Shown: in pieces, positions 34,247 to 46,200 of the stretch
How positions within the stretch are numbered: position 1 is the first letter of the stretch
Layout: the number at the start of each line of letters is the position of its first letter
Assembly: GCF_011075055.1 (NCBI RefSeq)
Contig: NC_058137.1
Coordinates: forward strand, 14,121,463-14,185,462
Source: Mangifera indica
Taxonomy: Eukaryota; Streptophyta; Magnoliopsida; Sapindales; Anacardiaceae
DNA: 64,000 nt
Direction: 5' to 3'
Translations under genes and position numbers: made by a program
Notes under the pieces: model-generated
The model's input: the letters and a program-made list of their open reading frames with translations, nothing else
Databases searched by the model: none
Told to the model about the DNA's origin: nothing

Positions 34247-36199
34247 TAAAGTCACATGTACATACATATATGCACATAGACACCAAAACCATATAAATCG
34301 ATAAAAATGTGGTGCCCTGCTCTCATAGTCTCATGTCTCGCTAGTGCTCCCTGAGAACCTTTGCTACAACTCTTTACCTGTAAAATATTAAATTAAATGG
34401 AGTGAGCGACCACGGCTCAGTAAGAAAATCATACTAAATACTCAAAGCATTTCATAATAGTACTAATCTCTTCCATACTTAACATGTCTGGGCTATTCAC
34501 ATACAAAATAATTGACACGAAACATGCATTAAACACATATCATAATTCTCTTCTTTCACCCATTTATTCAGTTCCTTACTATACAAATATGATTCACTCG
34601 TTATGATTTATGCATATATGAGTGCCATGATTTTTCTAATTTCTGATCGTATACCTTTCTCAACTCTTTATCAACCACATAGACTTGGATGCATGATTCT
34701 GATACAAATGACTTTCATAAAATATTCGCTAATTCTTTTTTTTTTTTGTTTGTCAAATATTTTCATTGATCAGTCTAAACTATATAGGACAGTATTTGTA
34801 GTCACCATGTAAGGTACAATCCTCTCTTACATATATATTTCTCTATTTTTTTTCTTTGCTATCCATACAGTATAACTGATATTTTTCTTTGTTGTCCACA
34901 CAATACAATTGATATCTTTATTTGCTGTCCACACAGTACAACTTACGTGTAAGGATTTTAAGCACGCTTTCTGCTTTCCTATATCATATGAGTCATTATA
35001 AAACCAAAAATACTTGTTTTCCATTTTCCAAAAACATGCATAACTTAGAAAATGTTTTTCCTCTTTCTTTATTTTTTAAAATCATGCATATGCTATGATT
35101 TCTTATGTATACATGTATAATCATAAGATGAAATATGCTCATTCATTGTTTTTCCTTATTCTTTTTAAGCCTCATCGAGCATCAAATTATTTTCTCATGC
35201 ATTTACATATATCTCATGCATTTCATATTAATATACATATTTATTATAGTGGTTTTAACACATATCATGCACATAATTAAGCAAAATTAACATATATCAC
35301 ATAAAATGACACTTTTATCCTTATGGCCAAAAGTTATATGCTACCCTTAGTGCAAATTATTCTATCAATTCATCAGTTCTCACATACTCGATACACAAAA
35401 TCAACTAAGCTAACCCTAGGAATAAGAAATGTCTAAAATACCCTTATGGCAAAAAAATTACATCATAAGTCCTAGTGAATTTCTTTATTCTTTTAAGCAT
35501 AAATCACCTTAATTATATACCCTACACACTTATACAAGTAAAGGTTATTTGAATAACCTAACTCAAATTATTTCAAGTATGTAAAGTATGAAATTCTTAC
35601 CTTTTCTTTGCTAATTAGGTGATTTAAGCCTATCCTCCTTCTTTTCTTCTTCCTAGCAACCTTAATCAACCAAAAACATAATCATCCATCAAAATTCTAA
35701 ACTTGACATCTCTTAAAAATTAAACTTTTTACCTTAGAACTTACCAGAATTGATGGATCTACACTTTTTATAATTGGAGGCTCTGGAAATTAGGTGGTTT
35801 AGCTTGGTTTTTTGGTGAATTTTTGTTTGAAGAAAAACTTTAGTAAAATTATGGAGAGTTCTCGGCCAAGGAAGAAGAAAATGAATAGTTTGATGGTTTT
35901 ATAAGCATTTTGGACTAATTTACCCTTAACCTTCTCCAAAAATAACTATTTTATCCTTAGCCAATTACCAAAAACCCTTAGCACTATTATATAATTTCAA
36001 GTGTGCCATTCAATTTACATTTCTACTTTGTGTCTTAAATCCTTCTAAAATAACCATTTTTCCCCCTTTGAAAATTATTGTTCATTTAGTGGTTTTAAAT
36101 AATTCTTTTACAATTTCTTTAAACAACAAGTTATAAAATCAACTCTAGGGGTAATTTTGGAAGTAGAGTTTACTGACATACCTGAATCTAGGTGTTACA
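33804..36199 (-). repeat. 5' LTR of element D (2,396 bp)
   Basis: On the plus strand it runs from TGTAACCTTTCC to AGGTGTTACA. About three minisatellite copies lie at 34857-34946, against four in the 3' LTR. It contains a mixed (TA)n(CA)n run near 34205-34247. Confidence 0.92.
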
Positions 36200-36204
36200 A
36201 CCAA
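36200..36204. repeat. Target-site duplication of element D (right), ACCAA
   Basis: Exact copy of 24035-24039. Confidence 0.93.
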
Positions 36205-36305
36205 AATGTGAGTTAGTGTTCAATGTTGAAAGAGGAGACACTTGCTTTGAGATAACAAAATTATTCAACTTGACTTCAGAGTTCTTTTATCAACTAGTGA
36301 ATTGA
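36205..36305 (+). pseudogene. LysM gene exon 2, part downstream of element D
   Basis: After the right TSD (ACCAA, 36200-36204) the reading frame continues KCELVFNVERGDTCFEIT and then KLFNLTSEFF, which matches the first half of a plant LysM domain (VxxGDTCFxIxxxFNLTxxxF). It ends YQLVN and a TGA at 36303. A usual LysM of about 44 residues would go on with an INPNxxC-type second half. In another frame ATC AAC and a Cys codon follow, so a small frameshift probably cut the domain as well. The disulphide and second-half residues are therefore missing. LysM identity is strong; a function would be glycan (chitin/peptidoglycan-type) binding by analogy only. Confidence 0.75.
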
Positions 36306-36873
36306 CCTTGCATGTCCCTAATTACCATATTTATAGCATGTTAAGACTCCCCTATTACATCAAACCTTGCTCTAGGACGTTATTGTAGGGAATTTATGGC
36401 TTTCAGGCAATGGAATAACAATTAAAAAATTTTCAAGAAATAAGCAAACATACCGCAAAAGCCCCTTATGGATCGATCTTAGGGGATAATTAATTTATAA
36501 ACATGCTATTAACATTTATATGGTGTTTGCTAAATATAATTGTGCAAAAATGGTTCTTTTGACTTTCATTGATTGAGACATATTGTGAAGTCATTCCCAT
36601 AACCAAGTATAGGTCTAAATCTTGGTATCTATAAAATGCACAAACTGAATTAGAGACAAAAACCATACCCAAAGGTTAACTAACCTTTCTTCTTGTCAAT
36701 TTAACAAGGTGAAATCACTAAAGTGTGCAATTAGACCGTTTTATGAGGCTATGACTCCATTAAACACTTGTTTGGTACTAATAGTAGCAAATCAAAGATG
36801 TTGAAGCCAATTTTATGATCTAATACACCTTTTAAGACCTTGCATTTTGAATGTCTCATACTCAGTTTTCTAG
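36306..36873. other. Downstream flank of the LysM pseudogene
   Basis: No coding sequence or repeat is recognised. It would hold the 3' end of the LysM gene; no clear poly(A) signal stands out. Confidence 0.35.
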
Positions 36874-37313
36874 AATGTCAATTGACATAGATCTAGTCTA
36901 GAAAGATGAAGAGTTTTATCGAGAGACAAAGCTTTTCGTCTTCTCAGACGTATTTTTCTAGGAAGATGAAGAGCTTCGTCTCCTAACAAAGCTCTTCTTT
37001 TTTACAAACTAGATCTGTATTGATTGACATTTTAAATGAGGGGAGAAAGACAATCAAAGCATGATGATGCATTGGGGAATCTTCGTTACTAGTGATGACA
37101 CCAGATTTGGTGATAGGAGGGGAATGCCATTTTTTAAAATTTGGTCTATAGGGGAAATGGTTAGTTTTTAGGGTTTATGAGGGGAAAAAAGATAAAATTT
37201 TAAGGGGTTCTATTAATTTTAACCGCCTATGAAGGGGTAAATAGGATTTTTAAAGTTAAAGGGTGGGAACTTGAGATTAGAGGATACTTTGGGTGGGAAA
37301 TAGTCTTTTGGCC
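36874..37313. mobile_element. Partial relative of the Mutator-like element
   Basis: The right end GGGTGGGAAATAGTCTTTTG then GCC matches the right TIR of the MULE at 22820-23752, and the preceding sequence (AAAGGGTGGGAACTTGAGA, a TTAGGGTTT-type run) follows its inner part. The left end shows no TIR. Instead a 24-nt inverted pair (36874-36897 with 37008-37031, about 20 of 24 matching) encloses GAAGATGAAGAGCTTCGTC-like palindromic sequence. No convincing 9-bp TSD was found. Confidence 0.65.
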
Positions 37314-38005
37314 TTTTAAGAAATCAAAGATATTTCCTAGTGTGTCGTCTAATGATTCTTATTTGGATGCAAATGGTATTTCTAAAAGATTGATATATCA
37401 ACTTTAAGTGTATATCACGATATTCATGGTCATTATAATAACTAGTGCTAATAAAAATCTAATCATCTTTGTCTCTCAATTTATGTGTTTAATAACACAT
37501 AATCCAAGGAGGCATATATCATCATAAAGAAAGAGAATCTTTTCAAATTCTTATTTGTTGAATCCTTCTAAAATCGTCTGTTATAAACACTCTACTTTAA
37601 AATCAATAGTCCATACGTTATACAATAATAGATTAGATGAGTACATGGCTACTTAGTTTAAGTTCTTTTGTGAAGGATTACTTAGTTTAAGTTCTCAATT
37701 TATGGTTTTTTTTTAATAAAACTCATTAACTTGCATACCCAACAAACTCTCTTTCAATGTTAATACCATTGGTTATGATTTGATCACAACCATTCTAGGT
37801 TTTATCCATTAGAGTTGCTCTTGATAATTAATTGTCAAACTTTTAATGTTATGTAACAACTATAAATGCATCTAGATTTTAATGTCATAAATGATCGGTG
37901 CTTTTATCAACAGTTGTTTTAATTCTTATGAACTTATAACGCAACTCATCCTTCTTATATTATTTTGTATATGTAGGTTGGTTACTTGTTTTCCTCTAAG
38001 AATAA
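37314..38005. other. Unassigned AT-rich spacer
   Basis: No recognised gene or element. It contains short direct repeats (TTACTTAGTTTAAGTTCT twice near 37650-37695). Confidence 0.4.
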
Positions 38006-39587
38006 TGTAACACCATATCTCCCTATTATACCTCTAAAAGTAATTAACTGGGATGATATGTCACATATGTAGCAAAGATTTTCATAAATATGCATTATGA
38101 GAAAACAATTTCATGAAATACCTCGATGATTTTATTAAAATAAAATATAAGACCCAAATATGTCATAAGATGCTAGATAACCAACTGAAAGCCATAATTA
38201 AGAAAACCATAACAATGTATAAAATAATTCCAAAATGACTTAACTAAGCAAATGAAATAAAATGTCTGCGATGGTAGTGGTGTCATCACTAAGCTAATCT
38301 GCTAGCCTCCCTACCTCGTTACCCTCATGTCTACCTGTAAGTTAAAACAAAACACATGAGTGATAATTCACCTAGTAAGCCCACAATCAAATGGGTGCCT
38401 TATGCCTCTTCCATAAATAACTCATTACTCATAATATGCTCAGGTAGAACATCTTAGACATCTCTTAGACCTTGTCAAAAATCAGGATGAACATTATAAA
38501 TGCCTTTTATACCTGGTATAACTTGAACGAATGTCTCAAACACCTCTTACTTTGAACCCATATTGAAATAGATAACTCGAACATCTCTTACATCCCCAGA
38601 CATTACACAGAGGGTTATAACATCTTTTCTCAAGCCCTCAATATGGCATACTTTCATACTATAAGAGATGACTATTCCTTCCCTTTATGAGGGATAACCA
38701 TTCCAAAAAGTGATGAGATAACTATTCCTCCTTAACTTAGTTCCCATGTATCGAATAGGCTATGCTTTGAAGTTACTGATCCAACTATTACACATAATGA
38801 AATTAGTCATCTACTACCTTATGATGAGACAACTGTCTCATTCTTATTAGGAACAAATGTCTTCTGTCTTTGTAATTATCAAAATTATGCAAGTTCCAAT
38901 GGTGATTCAGCAACCTAAAAGCCTAGACTTATCCTAACACTTCGTTACTCTATTCCATTCACCTAAACAATCTAAATACACTTATAACATAATAACCGCA
39001 ACAACCCATAACAAAACTCAAAGATCTCATTTATACATTCTTAGTCTTCTAACATCATTATGACCATATTCATGTACAATCAAATGTATATACATTGAAA
39101 ACACCATCGTATAAGTATTCTAATTACATATTACATATCATGCTAGAACAAGGCATCAAACATGAGAGAAAGAAATAAAGAAATTCGCCTACCTTTTATC
39201 TAACGATGCTTAGTCTTTGCGTGGCAAGAATCTGGAGGCCTTCCTCTACTCTGGTAGCTCTCCAAGACTCTTAATCCTGACTACTTCCTTTGTGAAAAAT
39301 GAGTTTAAGGTTATAATGTGTAACCTTAAATGTAACACCAAGAGGAGTTTTATAACTATTGGAGAACACACTTAGGACGGTCTTCCCTTGAATGGGACAA
39401 ACGTCGCCCAAGATGTGCATCACAAAAATCATGCAAGCACAATTTGAAATTACCAACTCAAAAGGACGGGTATCCTATAAGTTTGACTTTTCTTTGACTT
39501 TGATAATGTAACACAATTGAACCTCTTGGGAGACCTGAATCATGCCAAAAAACTCAGTTACCCCTAAACATACCTGAGGTTGCTATA
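38006..39587 (-). repeat. 3' LTR of gypsy element H (about 1,582 bp)
   Basis: On the plus strand it starts TGTAACACCATATC and ends GAGGTTGCTATA, where a related fragment at 53818 has GGTTGCTACA, so the terminal CA is mutated here. A purine tract and a chromodomain region follow directly, which fixes it as the 3' LTR of a minus-strand element. The outer boundary is inferred from the TG and the family TGTAAC start. Confidence 0.65.
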
Positions 39588-39600
39588 TTTCCTCCCTCTT
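39588..39600 (-). other. Polypurine tract of element H
   Basis: Minus-strand AAGAGGGAGGAAA adjoins the LTR, with a TTCTAAGGCGAAATTC motif upstream equivalent to TTTCGAGGACGAAATTC in other chromoviruses. Confidence 0.75.
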
Positions 39601-39619
39601 AAAAGAATTTCGCCTTAGA

Positions 39620-40612
39620 AATTCACTTGAACAACTAGGGTATTTCTGTCTCATATATTTCTTGATCTCCTATATAGCCTCTTCGATTTGATGGTTCTAC
39701 CACTACACCTTTATCAAAGGTACTTATCGATACTTAAGTGTTTTAATTTGCCTATCCATAATTTGCATCGGGTGCTCCTCATAAACTAAGTTATCTTCTA
39801 ACTCCACATCCTCAAACTGAACTACTTGGGGTGGCTCACCCAAACACTTACACAACAATAATGCATGGAACACATTGTGAATCCATCCCATATTCACTAG
39901 TAATGTAAGTCTATAAGCTATCTTGCCAATTTTCTCCACTACCTCATATGAACCAATATAACGAGGTGTTAACTTCCCTTTTTAATCGAATCTCATCACA
40001 TGGTAGTATGAGGCAATCTTTACAAAAAGGTGGTGACTCACCTCGAATTCTAAATCACGTATCCTCTGATCAACAAAACTTTTTTGTTAATTTTATGCCT
40101 ATCTCCTCCTCTCTTGAGTAAGCCTGACTTGGTCAATCATCTGTTGGGTCATCTTAGGTCCCAAAGCCTTTACGAAATTATCTTTATCTTTTATGTCATA
40201 CCAATACAGTAAGGATTAGCACCTTCTCCCATAGAATGCCTCATAAGAAGCCATCTAAATAGTTGTTTGATAATTATTGTTGTATGCTAACTCTTTTATA
40301 GGTAAAACATCAATCCAATTTATCCCATGTTTAACCACCATGCCTTCAACATGTCCTCAATTATCTGGTTAACCTTTTTTGTCTAACCATTTGTTTGAGG
40401 GCGATAGGTAGTACTAAAAGATAGGCGAGTACCCAATACCTTTTGTAGTCTCTACTAGAAAGTTAAAACCAACCAAGTGTCTTTATCTAACACAATCCTA
40501 CTAACTACCCTATAAAATTTCACTATTTCTCTAACATAAATCTACCTCAATCGATCTATATCCATTTGTCATTTACTATAATGAAGTGTACCGATTTGGT
40601 CTTTTACTAGAA
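39620..40612 (-). pseudogene. Element H integrase and chromodomain fragment
   Basis: On the minus strand 39,724-39,939 encodes a segment (IAYRLTL...IHNVFHALLL...DNLVYEEHPMQIMDR) that corresponds to the end of integrase and the start of the chromodomain of Tekay-like polyproteins. The integrase core can be followed with many stops through about 40,200-40,480 to a KSVHFI motif near 40,590, which should lie just after the core's WVIVDRLT. There the sequence switches to the copia J LTR. Everything upstream (RT, PR, gag) is absent on this side. Confidence 0.75.
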
Positions 40613-41002
40613 TAAAATGTTGTTTTTCAAACTTATTGGGTTAAGCCAATTTTTTCACCAAAGTTTATTAAGTCATTTAAAATGATGAAGTTTTGTGAAC
40701 TACATTTTCATATCTCAAAGTTGGTTTTGAAAGAATTTTCAAATATGGGTTAAATTGTCACTTTTCAAAGGTTTAGGGGGCAAATTGAAGTTTTCAAATG
40801 TAATAAAATTTGGTTGACCGAATTTGACCAACTGAATTCTTCGATGGCAGCTTTCGAATTATCCAGAAGCCATGCATTTTGGCTTTCAGAAATTTGATTG
40901 ACCGAATTAAATTTGGTCGATTGATTTTTGGTTTGAACTTTTTAACGGCTAGTGCCACATAGGCACCATGGGAGTGTCATGTCATATCTAGTTGACCAAA
41001 TT
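40613..41002 (+). repeat. Copia element J, 5' LTR piece left of element B
   Basis: It matches the J 3' LTR from about 52385 onward, up to the AAATT site where element B inserted. About 275 bp of the LTR start are missing, so the left end is truncated against element H. Confidence 0.8.
40998..41002. repeat. Target-site duplication of element B (left), AAATT
   Basis: AAATT precedes the LTR TG at 41003 and recurs at 50439-50443. The uninterrupted J LTR copy reads GATTAAATTACATCCG near 52760. Confidence 0.93.
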
Positions 41003-43243
41003 TGTAACCTCTCCTAACCATTGGGTGTGTTACAGAAAAAACGGCATGAGTTCCCCTATTTTAGAGGGCCCGGGGAATTTTTTTTTTTTTCTTTTTCATT
41101 ATGCCCTGTAACACTCCCAATTAACAATTCATATAAACCAGTCCTACCAACCGACTGGATTTTCATCAACTTAATCACAATTACTAAAATAAATACATAA
41201 TAATAATAATTATAGAAATTATCACCCACAGAAACTTTATAATCAATTTTCATAACTAGTTGTATATATATATATACATATCCACCAATATCTACATCAA
41301 GTATATATATATATATATAGACATATATTCACATATACATCAAAACATATATATATCTATAAAAATATGGTGCCTTCCTCCCTTAGCCTCATGTCTCATT
41401 AGTGCTTCCCGGGAACCTTTGCTGCATTTCTTTACCTGTAAAATATTAAATTAAACGGAGTGAGCGACTATGGCTCAGTAAGAAAATCATACTAAACACT
41501 TAAAGCATTTTATACCAGTACTAATCTTCTCTAATCTTTTTCATACTTAGCGTGTCTGAACTATTTACAACAAAATAATTAACACAGAACACGCATTTAA
41601 CACGTATCATCATTCTTTTCTTTCACACATTTATTCCTTTCCTTATTATACAGATATGAATCACTCATTATGATTTATGCATGTATGAGTGTCATGACAT
41701 TTCTATTTTCTGTTCGTACATCTTTCTTAACTCTTTATCAGCCACACAGGCTTGTATGCATAATTCTAATGCAAATGACTTTCATAAAATATTTACTAAT
41801 TTGTTTCTCTCTCTTTCTCATTGATCGATCTAGACTACATATGATAGTACTTGCAGTCACCATACAAAGTATAATTCTCTCTTACACGCATATTTTTTTT
41901 TTCTTTGCTGTCCACACAGTACAGCTAATATTTTTCTTTGCTGTCCACACAGTACAGCTGATATTTTTTTCTTTGTTGTCCACACAGTACAGCTGGTTGT
42001 CCACACAGTACAACCGATTATTTTATTTGCTGTCCACACAGTACAGCTGGTTGTCCACACAGTACAACCGATTATTTTACTTGCTGTCCACACAGTACAG
42101 CTGGCGTGTAAGGATTTTTAGTATGTTTTCTGCTTTCCTGTATCATATGAGTCATTGTAAAAACATGCATGACTTAGAAAATATTTTTCCTCTTTCTTTA
42201 TTTTTTTTAAATCATGCATATGTTATGATTCCTCATGTATGCATATATAACCATAATATGAAATATGCGCATTTGTTATTTTCCCTTATTCTTTTCATTC
42301 CTTCTCAAATATCATATTATTTTCTCATGCATTTATATATATATCATGCCTCAAATTAATTTCAATTATACAATATAGGCTTAATATAAGGGTTATTTCA
42401 CACATTTTATGCACATAATTAAGCAAAATTAACCTATATCACATAAAATGACATTTTTACCCTTATGGCCAAAATTACCTTTTTACCCTTATGGCCAAAA
42501 ATTACATCATGAATCCTAATGAATTCTTTTATCCTTTTAAGCATAAATCACCTTAATTCTAATACCTCACATACTGATATAAGTAAAGGTTATTTAAATA
42601 ACCTAACTCAAATTTACTTCAAGTATGTAAAGTATGAAATTCTTACCTTTTCTTTGCCAAATAGGTGATTTAAGCTTATTCACCTTCTTTTCTTCTTCTT
42701 GGCAACCTTAATCAACCAAAAATATGATCATCCATCAAACTCCCAAATTTCACATATCTTAAAAATTAAATTTCTTACCTTAGAACTGACCAGAATTGAC
42801 AGATCTACACTTTTTATAACTGGGGCCTCTGGAAATTAGGTGGTTTAGCTAGGTTTTTGGACGAATTTTGGTTAAGGAAAGTTTTTAGCTCAACAATGGA
42901 GGTTCTCGGCAAAAATGGAAGAGAAAATGAATAGAAATAAATTTATAAGCCTATTGGACCATTTTGCCCTTAATCTTTTCCATAAATTACTATTTTATCC
43001 TTAGCCAATTACCACAAACCTTTAGCACCACCATATAATTTCAAATGTGCCCTTCAATTTTAATTCCCACTTTGTCCCTTGAATCTTTGTAAAATGACCA
43101 CTTTACCCCCTTTGAAAAATATTGCTCATTTAGCAGTTTTCTATAATTCTTTTGCAATTTCTTTACACAACAAGTTATAAAATCAACTCTAGGGGTAATT
43201 TTGAAAGTGGAGTTTACTGACACACCTGAATTCGGATGTTACA
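41003..43243 (-). repeat. 3' LTR of element B (2,241 bp)
   Basis: On the plus strand it runs from TGTAACCTCTCCTAACC to TTCGGATGTTACA. Seven minisatellite units lie at 41907-42104. It belongs to the shorter subgroup with element A. Confidence 0.95.
41907..42104 (-). repeat. LTR minisatellite, seven copies (element B, 3' LTR)
   Basis: Core GTCCACACAGTACA on the plus strand, alternating AGCTG and AACCG endings. The sister LTR has eight copies. Confidence 0.92.
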
Positions 43244-43257
43244 TTTCTTCCCCCCTT
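43244..43257 (-). other. Polypurine tract of element B
   Basis: Minus-strand AAGGGGGGAAGAAA abuts the LTR and follows TTTCGAGGACGAAATTC. Confidence 0.95.
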
Positions 43258-43279
43258 AAAAGAATTTCGTCCTCGAAAT

Positions 43280-46200
43280 TTAAACAAATAAGTTGGGAAA
43301 TCTCTCTCTCATTTGTTGCTCAACCTCCCATGTGGCTTCTTCCACCTTATGATTCTTCCATAATACTTTCACTAATGGAATTGTCTTATTTCGGAGCTCT
43401 TTTATTTTTCTGTCTAGTATCTGCACCGGTTGCTCCTCATAAGCTAAATCTTCTTTTAATTCCATATCATCTGATTTCAAGATATGTAAAGGATCGCTAA
43501 TGTACTTTCTCAATAAAGAAATATGAAATACATTATGAACTCGATCCATACTAGGTGGAAGTGCAAGTCTATAAGCCACCTTGCCCACTCTTTCTAAAAT
43601 TTCAAATGGGCCAATAAATCTTGGAGTAAGTTTCCCTTTTCTTCCAAATCTCATCACGTGCTTGTAAGGGGCTACTTTCATAAAAACTTTATCACCCGGT
43701 TGAAACTCTACTTCTTTCCTTTTCAAATCTGCATAGCTCTTTTGTTTGTCCTGAGCTTGCTTCAATCTAGTCTTGATAACCTTTATATCTTCCACCATCC
43801 TCTGGGTTAATTCAGGCCCAAGAATTTGACTCAAATCATCTCGCTCTCCTATATCATCCCAATGTAATGGAGATCTACACTTTCGTCCATAAAGAGCCTC
43901 ATATGGTGCCATTTTAATAGTGGACTGGTAACTATTATTATATGCAAATTCGATCAATGGAATCATTTCATGCCAAGTCATTTTATAATCTAAACAACAG
44001 GCCCTCAACATATCCTCTAGTATTTGATTCACCCTTCTGTTTGGCCATCTGTTTGAGGATGATATGCTGTGCTAAATGCTAGCCTAGTACCTAATGCTCT
44101 TTGTAAGCTACCCCAAAAAGCTGAAACAAATTTGGGGTCTCTATCTGACACAATAGTTTTGGGTACGCCATGTAATCTCACAATCTCCCGTATATAAATC
44201 TGGGCCAATTGATCTGAAGTAAAACTATCTTTCACTGGAATAAAATGGGCCGATTTAGTCAATCTATCTACAATCACCCATAATGCATTATAGCCTTTTT
44301 GTACTCGAGGTAGGCCAATGATGAAATCCATTGAAATATCTTCCCACTTCCATTCAGGAATACTAAGTGGGTGCAGTAAACCCGAAGGTCTCTGATGCTC
44401 GGCCTTGACCTATTGACATACCAAGCACTTAGCTACATAGTCACCAATATCTTTCTTCATACCTATCCACCAATAAGTTTTCTTTAAATCCTGATACATC
44501 TTTACTCCCCCAGGGTGGGCAGTGTAAAGTGTATCATGTGCTTCACTCAAGATTTTCTTTCTCAATTCCAGATCTTGGGGAATACATACCTTGTTTCTGA
44601 ACTTGAGCACTCCATTTATCATTTGAAACTCAGTTGCTTTTCCTTTACATATCTGTTGACTTATTTTCTGGCACCACAAATCTTCTACTTGCTTCTCTTT
44701 TATTTCATTGAAGAGATTAGGTTGAATTTCCAATCTGGCCACTTGACTTCTTATCACCTCAATCTGTTCCCTCTGAAACTCTTTTTGTAACTCTATCTGA
44801 ATGGTGAGGTGAGCTATGGCAATCTTTCTACTCAAGGCATCGGCTACCACATTTGCTTTACCCGACTGATATTTAATAGCACATTCATAATCTTTGACTA
44901 GCTCCAACCATCTCCTTTGTCTCATATTCAAGTCTTTCTGAGTGAAGAAATATTTTAGACTTTTATGGTCGGTGTAGATATTACATTTAACTTCATATAA
45001 ATAATGCCTCCAAATTTTTAAAGCAAAAACTACTGCTGCTAACTCCAAATCATGGGTAGGGTAGCGTGTTTCATAATTTTTTAACTGCCGAGAGGCATAC
45101 GCTATCACCTTACCCTTTTGCATCAGCACGACTCCCAAGCCATTGTGCGAGACATCACAATAAATATCATAATCTACACCTTCCTCTGGTAATACTAAAA
45201 TAGGAGCTGTAGTCAACCGTCTTTTTAGCTCTTGGAAACTTTTCTCACAAGCTTCAGTCCATAGAAAATGAGTTCCTTGTCTAGTAAGAGTTGTAAGTGG
45301 CTTGGCCAACCGAGCAAAACCTTGTACAAATCTTCTGTAATAGCCAGCTAGCCCTAAAAAGCTTCTAATCTCTTTCACAGTCTTTGGCCTCACCCATTCA
45401 AGTATTGTTTCCACTTTACTGGGGTCTACAGCTATACCTTCCTTAGTAACCACATGTCCCAAAAATACTACTCGATCCAACCAGAATTCACACTTAGAGA
45501 ATTTGACATACAATTTCTTTTCTCTCAATCTTTGTAGCACAAATCTCAAGTGTTCGACATGTTCTTCTTCTGATCTGGAGTATATCAAGATATCATCAAT
45601 AAATACCACCAGAAATTTATCAAGGCAATCATGAAATACTCGATTCATTAAATCCATAAAGATTGCTAGAGCATTAGTCAATCCAAAGGGCATTACCACA
45701 AACTCGTAGTGCCCGTAGCGAGTCCGAAAAGCTGTCTTTGGAATATCTTGCTCTGCAATCTTCACCTGGTGATAACCCGACCTCAAATCAATTTTGGAGA
45801 ACACAGAAGCTCCTTTCAATTGATCAAATAAATCATCAATTCGAGGCAACGGGTATTTATTCTTCACTGTCAATTTATTCAACTCTCTGTAATCTATGCA
45901 CATACGGAGCGACCCATCTTTCTTTTTGACAAATAGTATGGGTGCTCCCCAAGGAGAGTGGCTAGGTCTAATAAAACCCTTATCTAAAAGTTCTTGCAAC
46001 TGTTTCTTTAATTCTTGCAATTCAGCTGGAGCCATTCGGTAAGGGGCTTTTGAAATTGGGGCTGAGCCAGGTTCTAACTCGATACTAAACTCCAACTCTC
46101 TCTCTGAAGGTAAACCTGGTAGCTCATCAGGAAAGACATCTGGGAAATCTTGTACTATTGAGACATCTTGAACACCCAATCTTTGAACATCATGCTCATG

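Larger units (their letters stand above)
24040..36199 (-). mobile_element. Element D: Tekay-like chromovirus inserted in LysM exon 2
   Basis: This 12,160-bp minus-strand unit comprises LTRs 24040-26415 and 33804-36199, a PPT at 26416-26428, a decayed gag-pol at 26429-33390, a leader and a PBS at 33788-33799, with a perfect ACCAA TSD. Removing the nested solo LTR E leaves about 9.85 kb, normal for this family. Many stops and indels mark it as older than element B. Confidence 0.94.

Noticed and set aside
36825..36838. TTTTAAGAC as a possible 9-bp TSD partner of TTTTAAGAA after 37313
   Set aside because: Eight of nine bases match, but the sequence after it shows no TIR, so it is probably chance in AT-rich DNA.
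41907..42104. Regular repeat array resembling a CRISPR
   Set aside because: Units are near-contiguous with A/T-rich linkers that are themselves similar, lie inside plant LTRs and recur in both LTRs of each element. This is a minisatellite.
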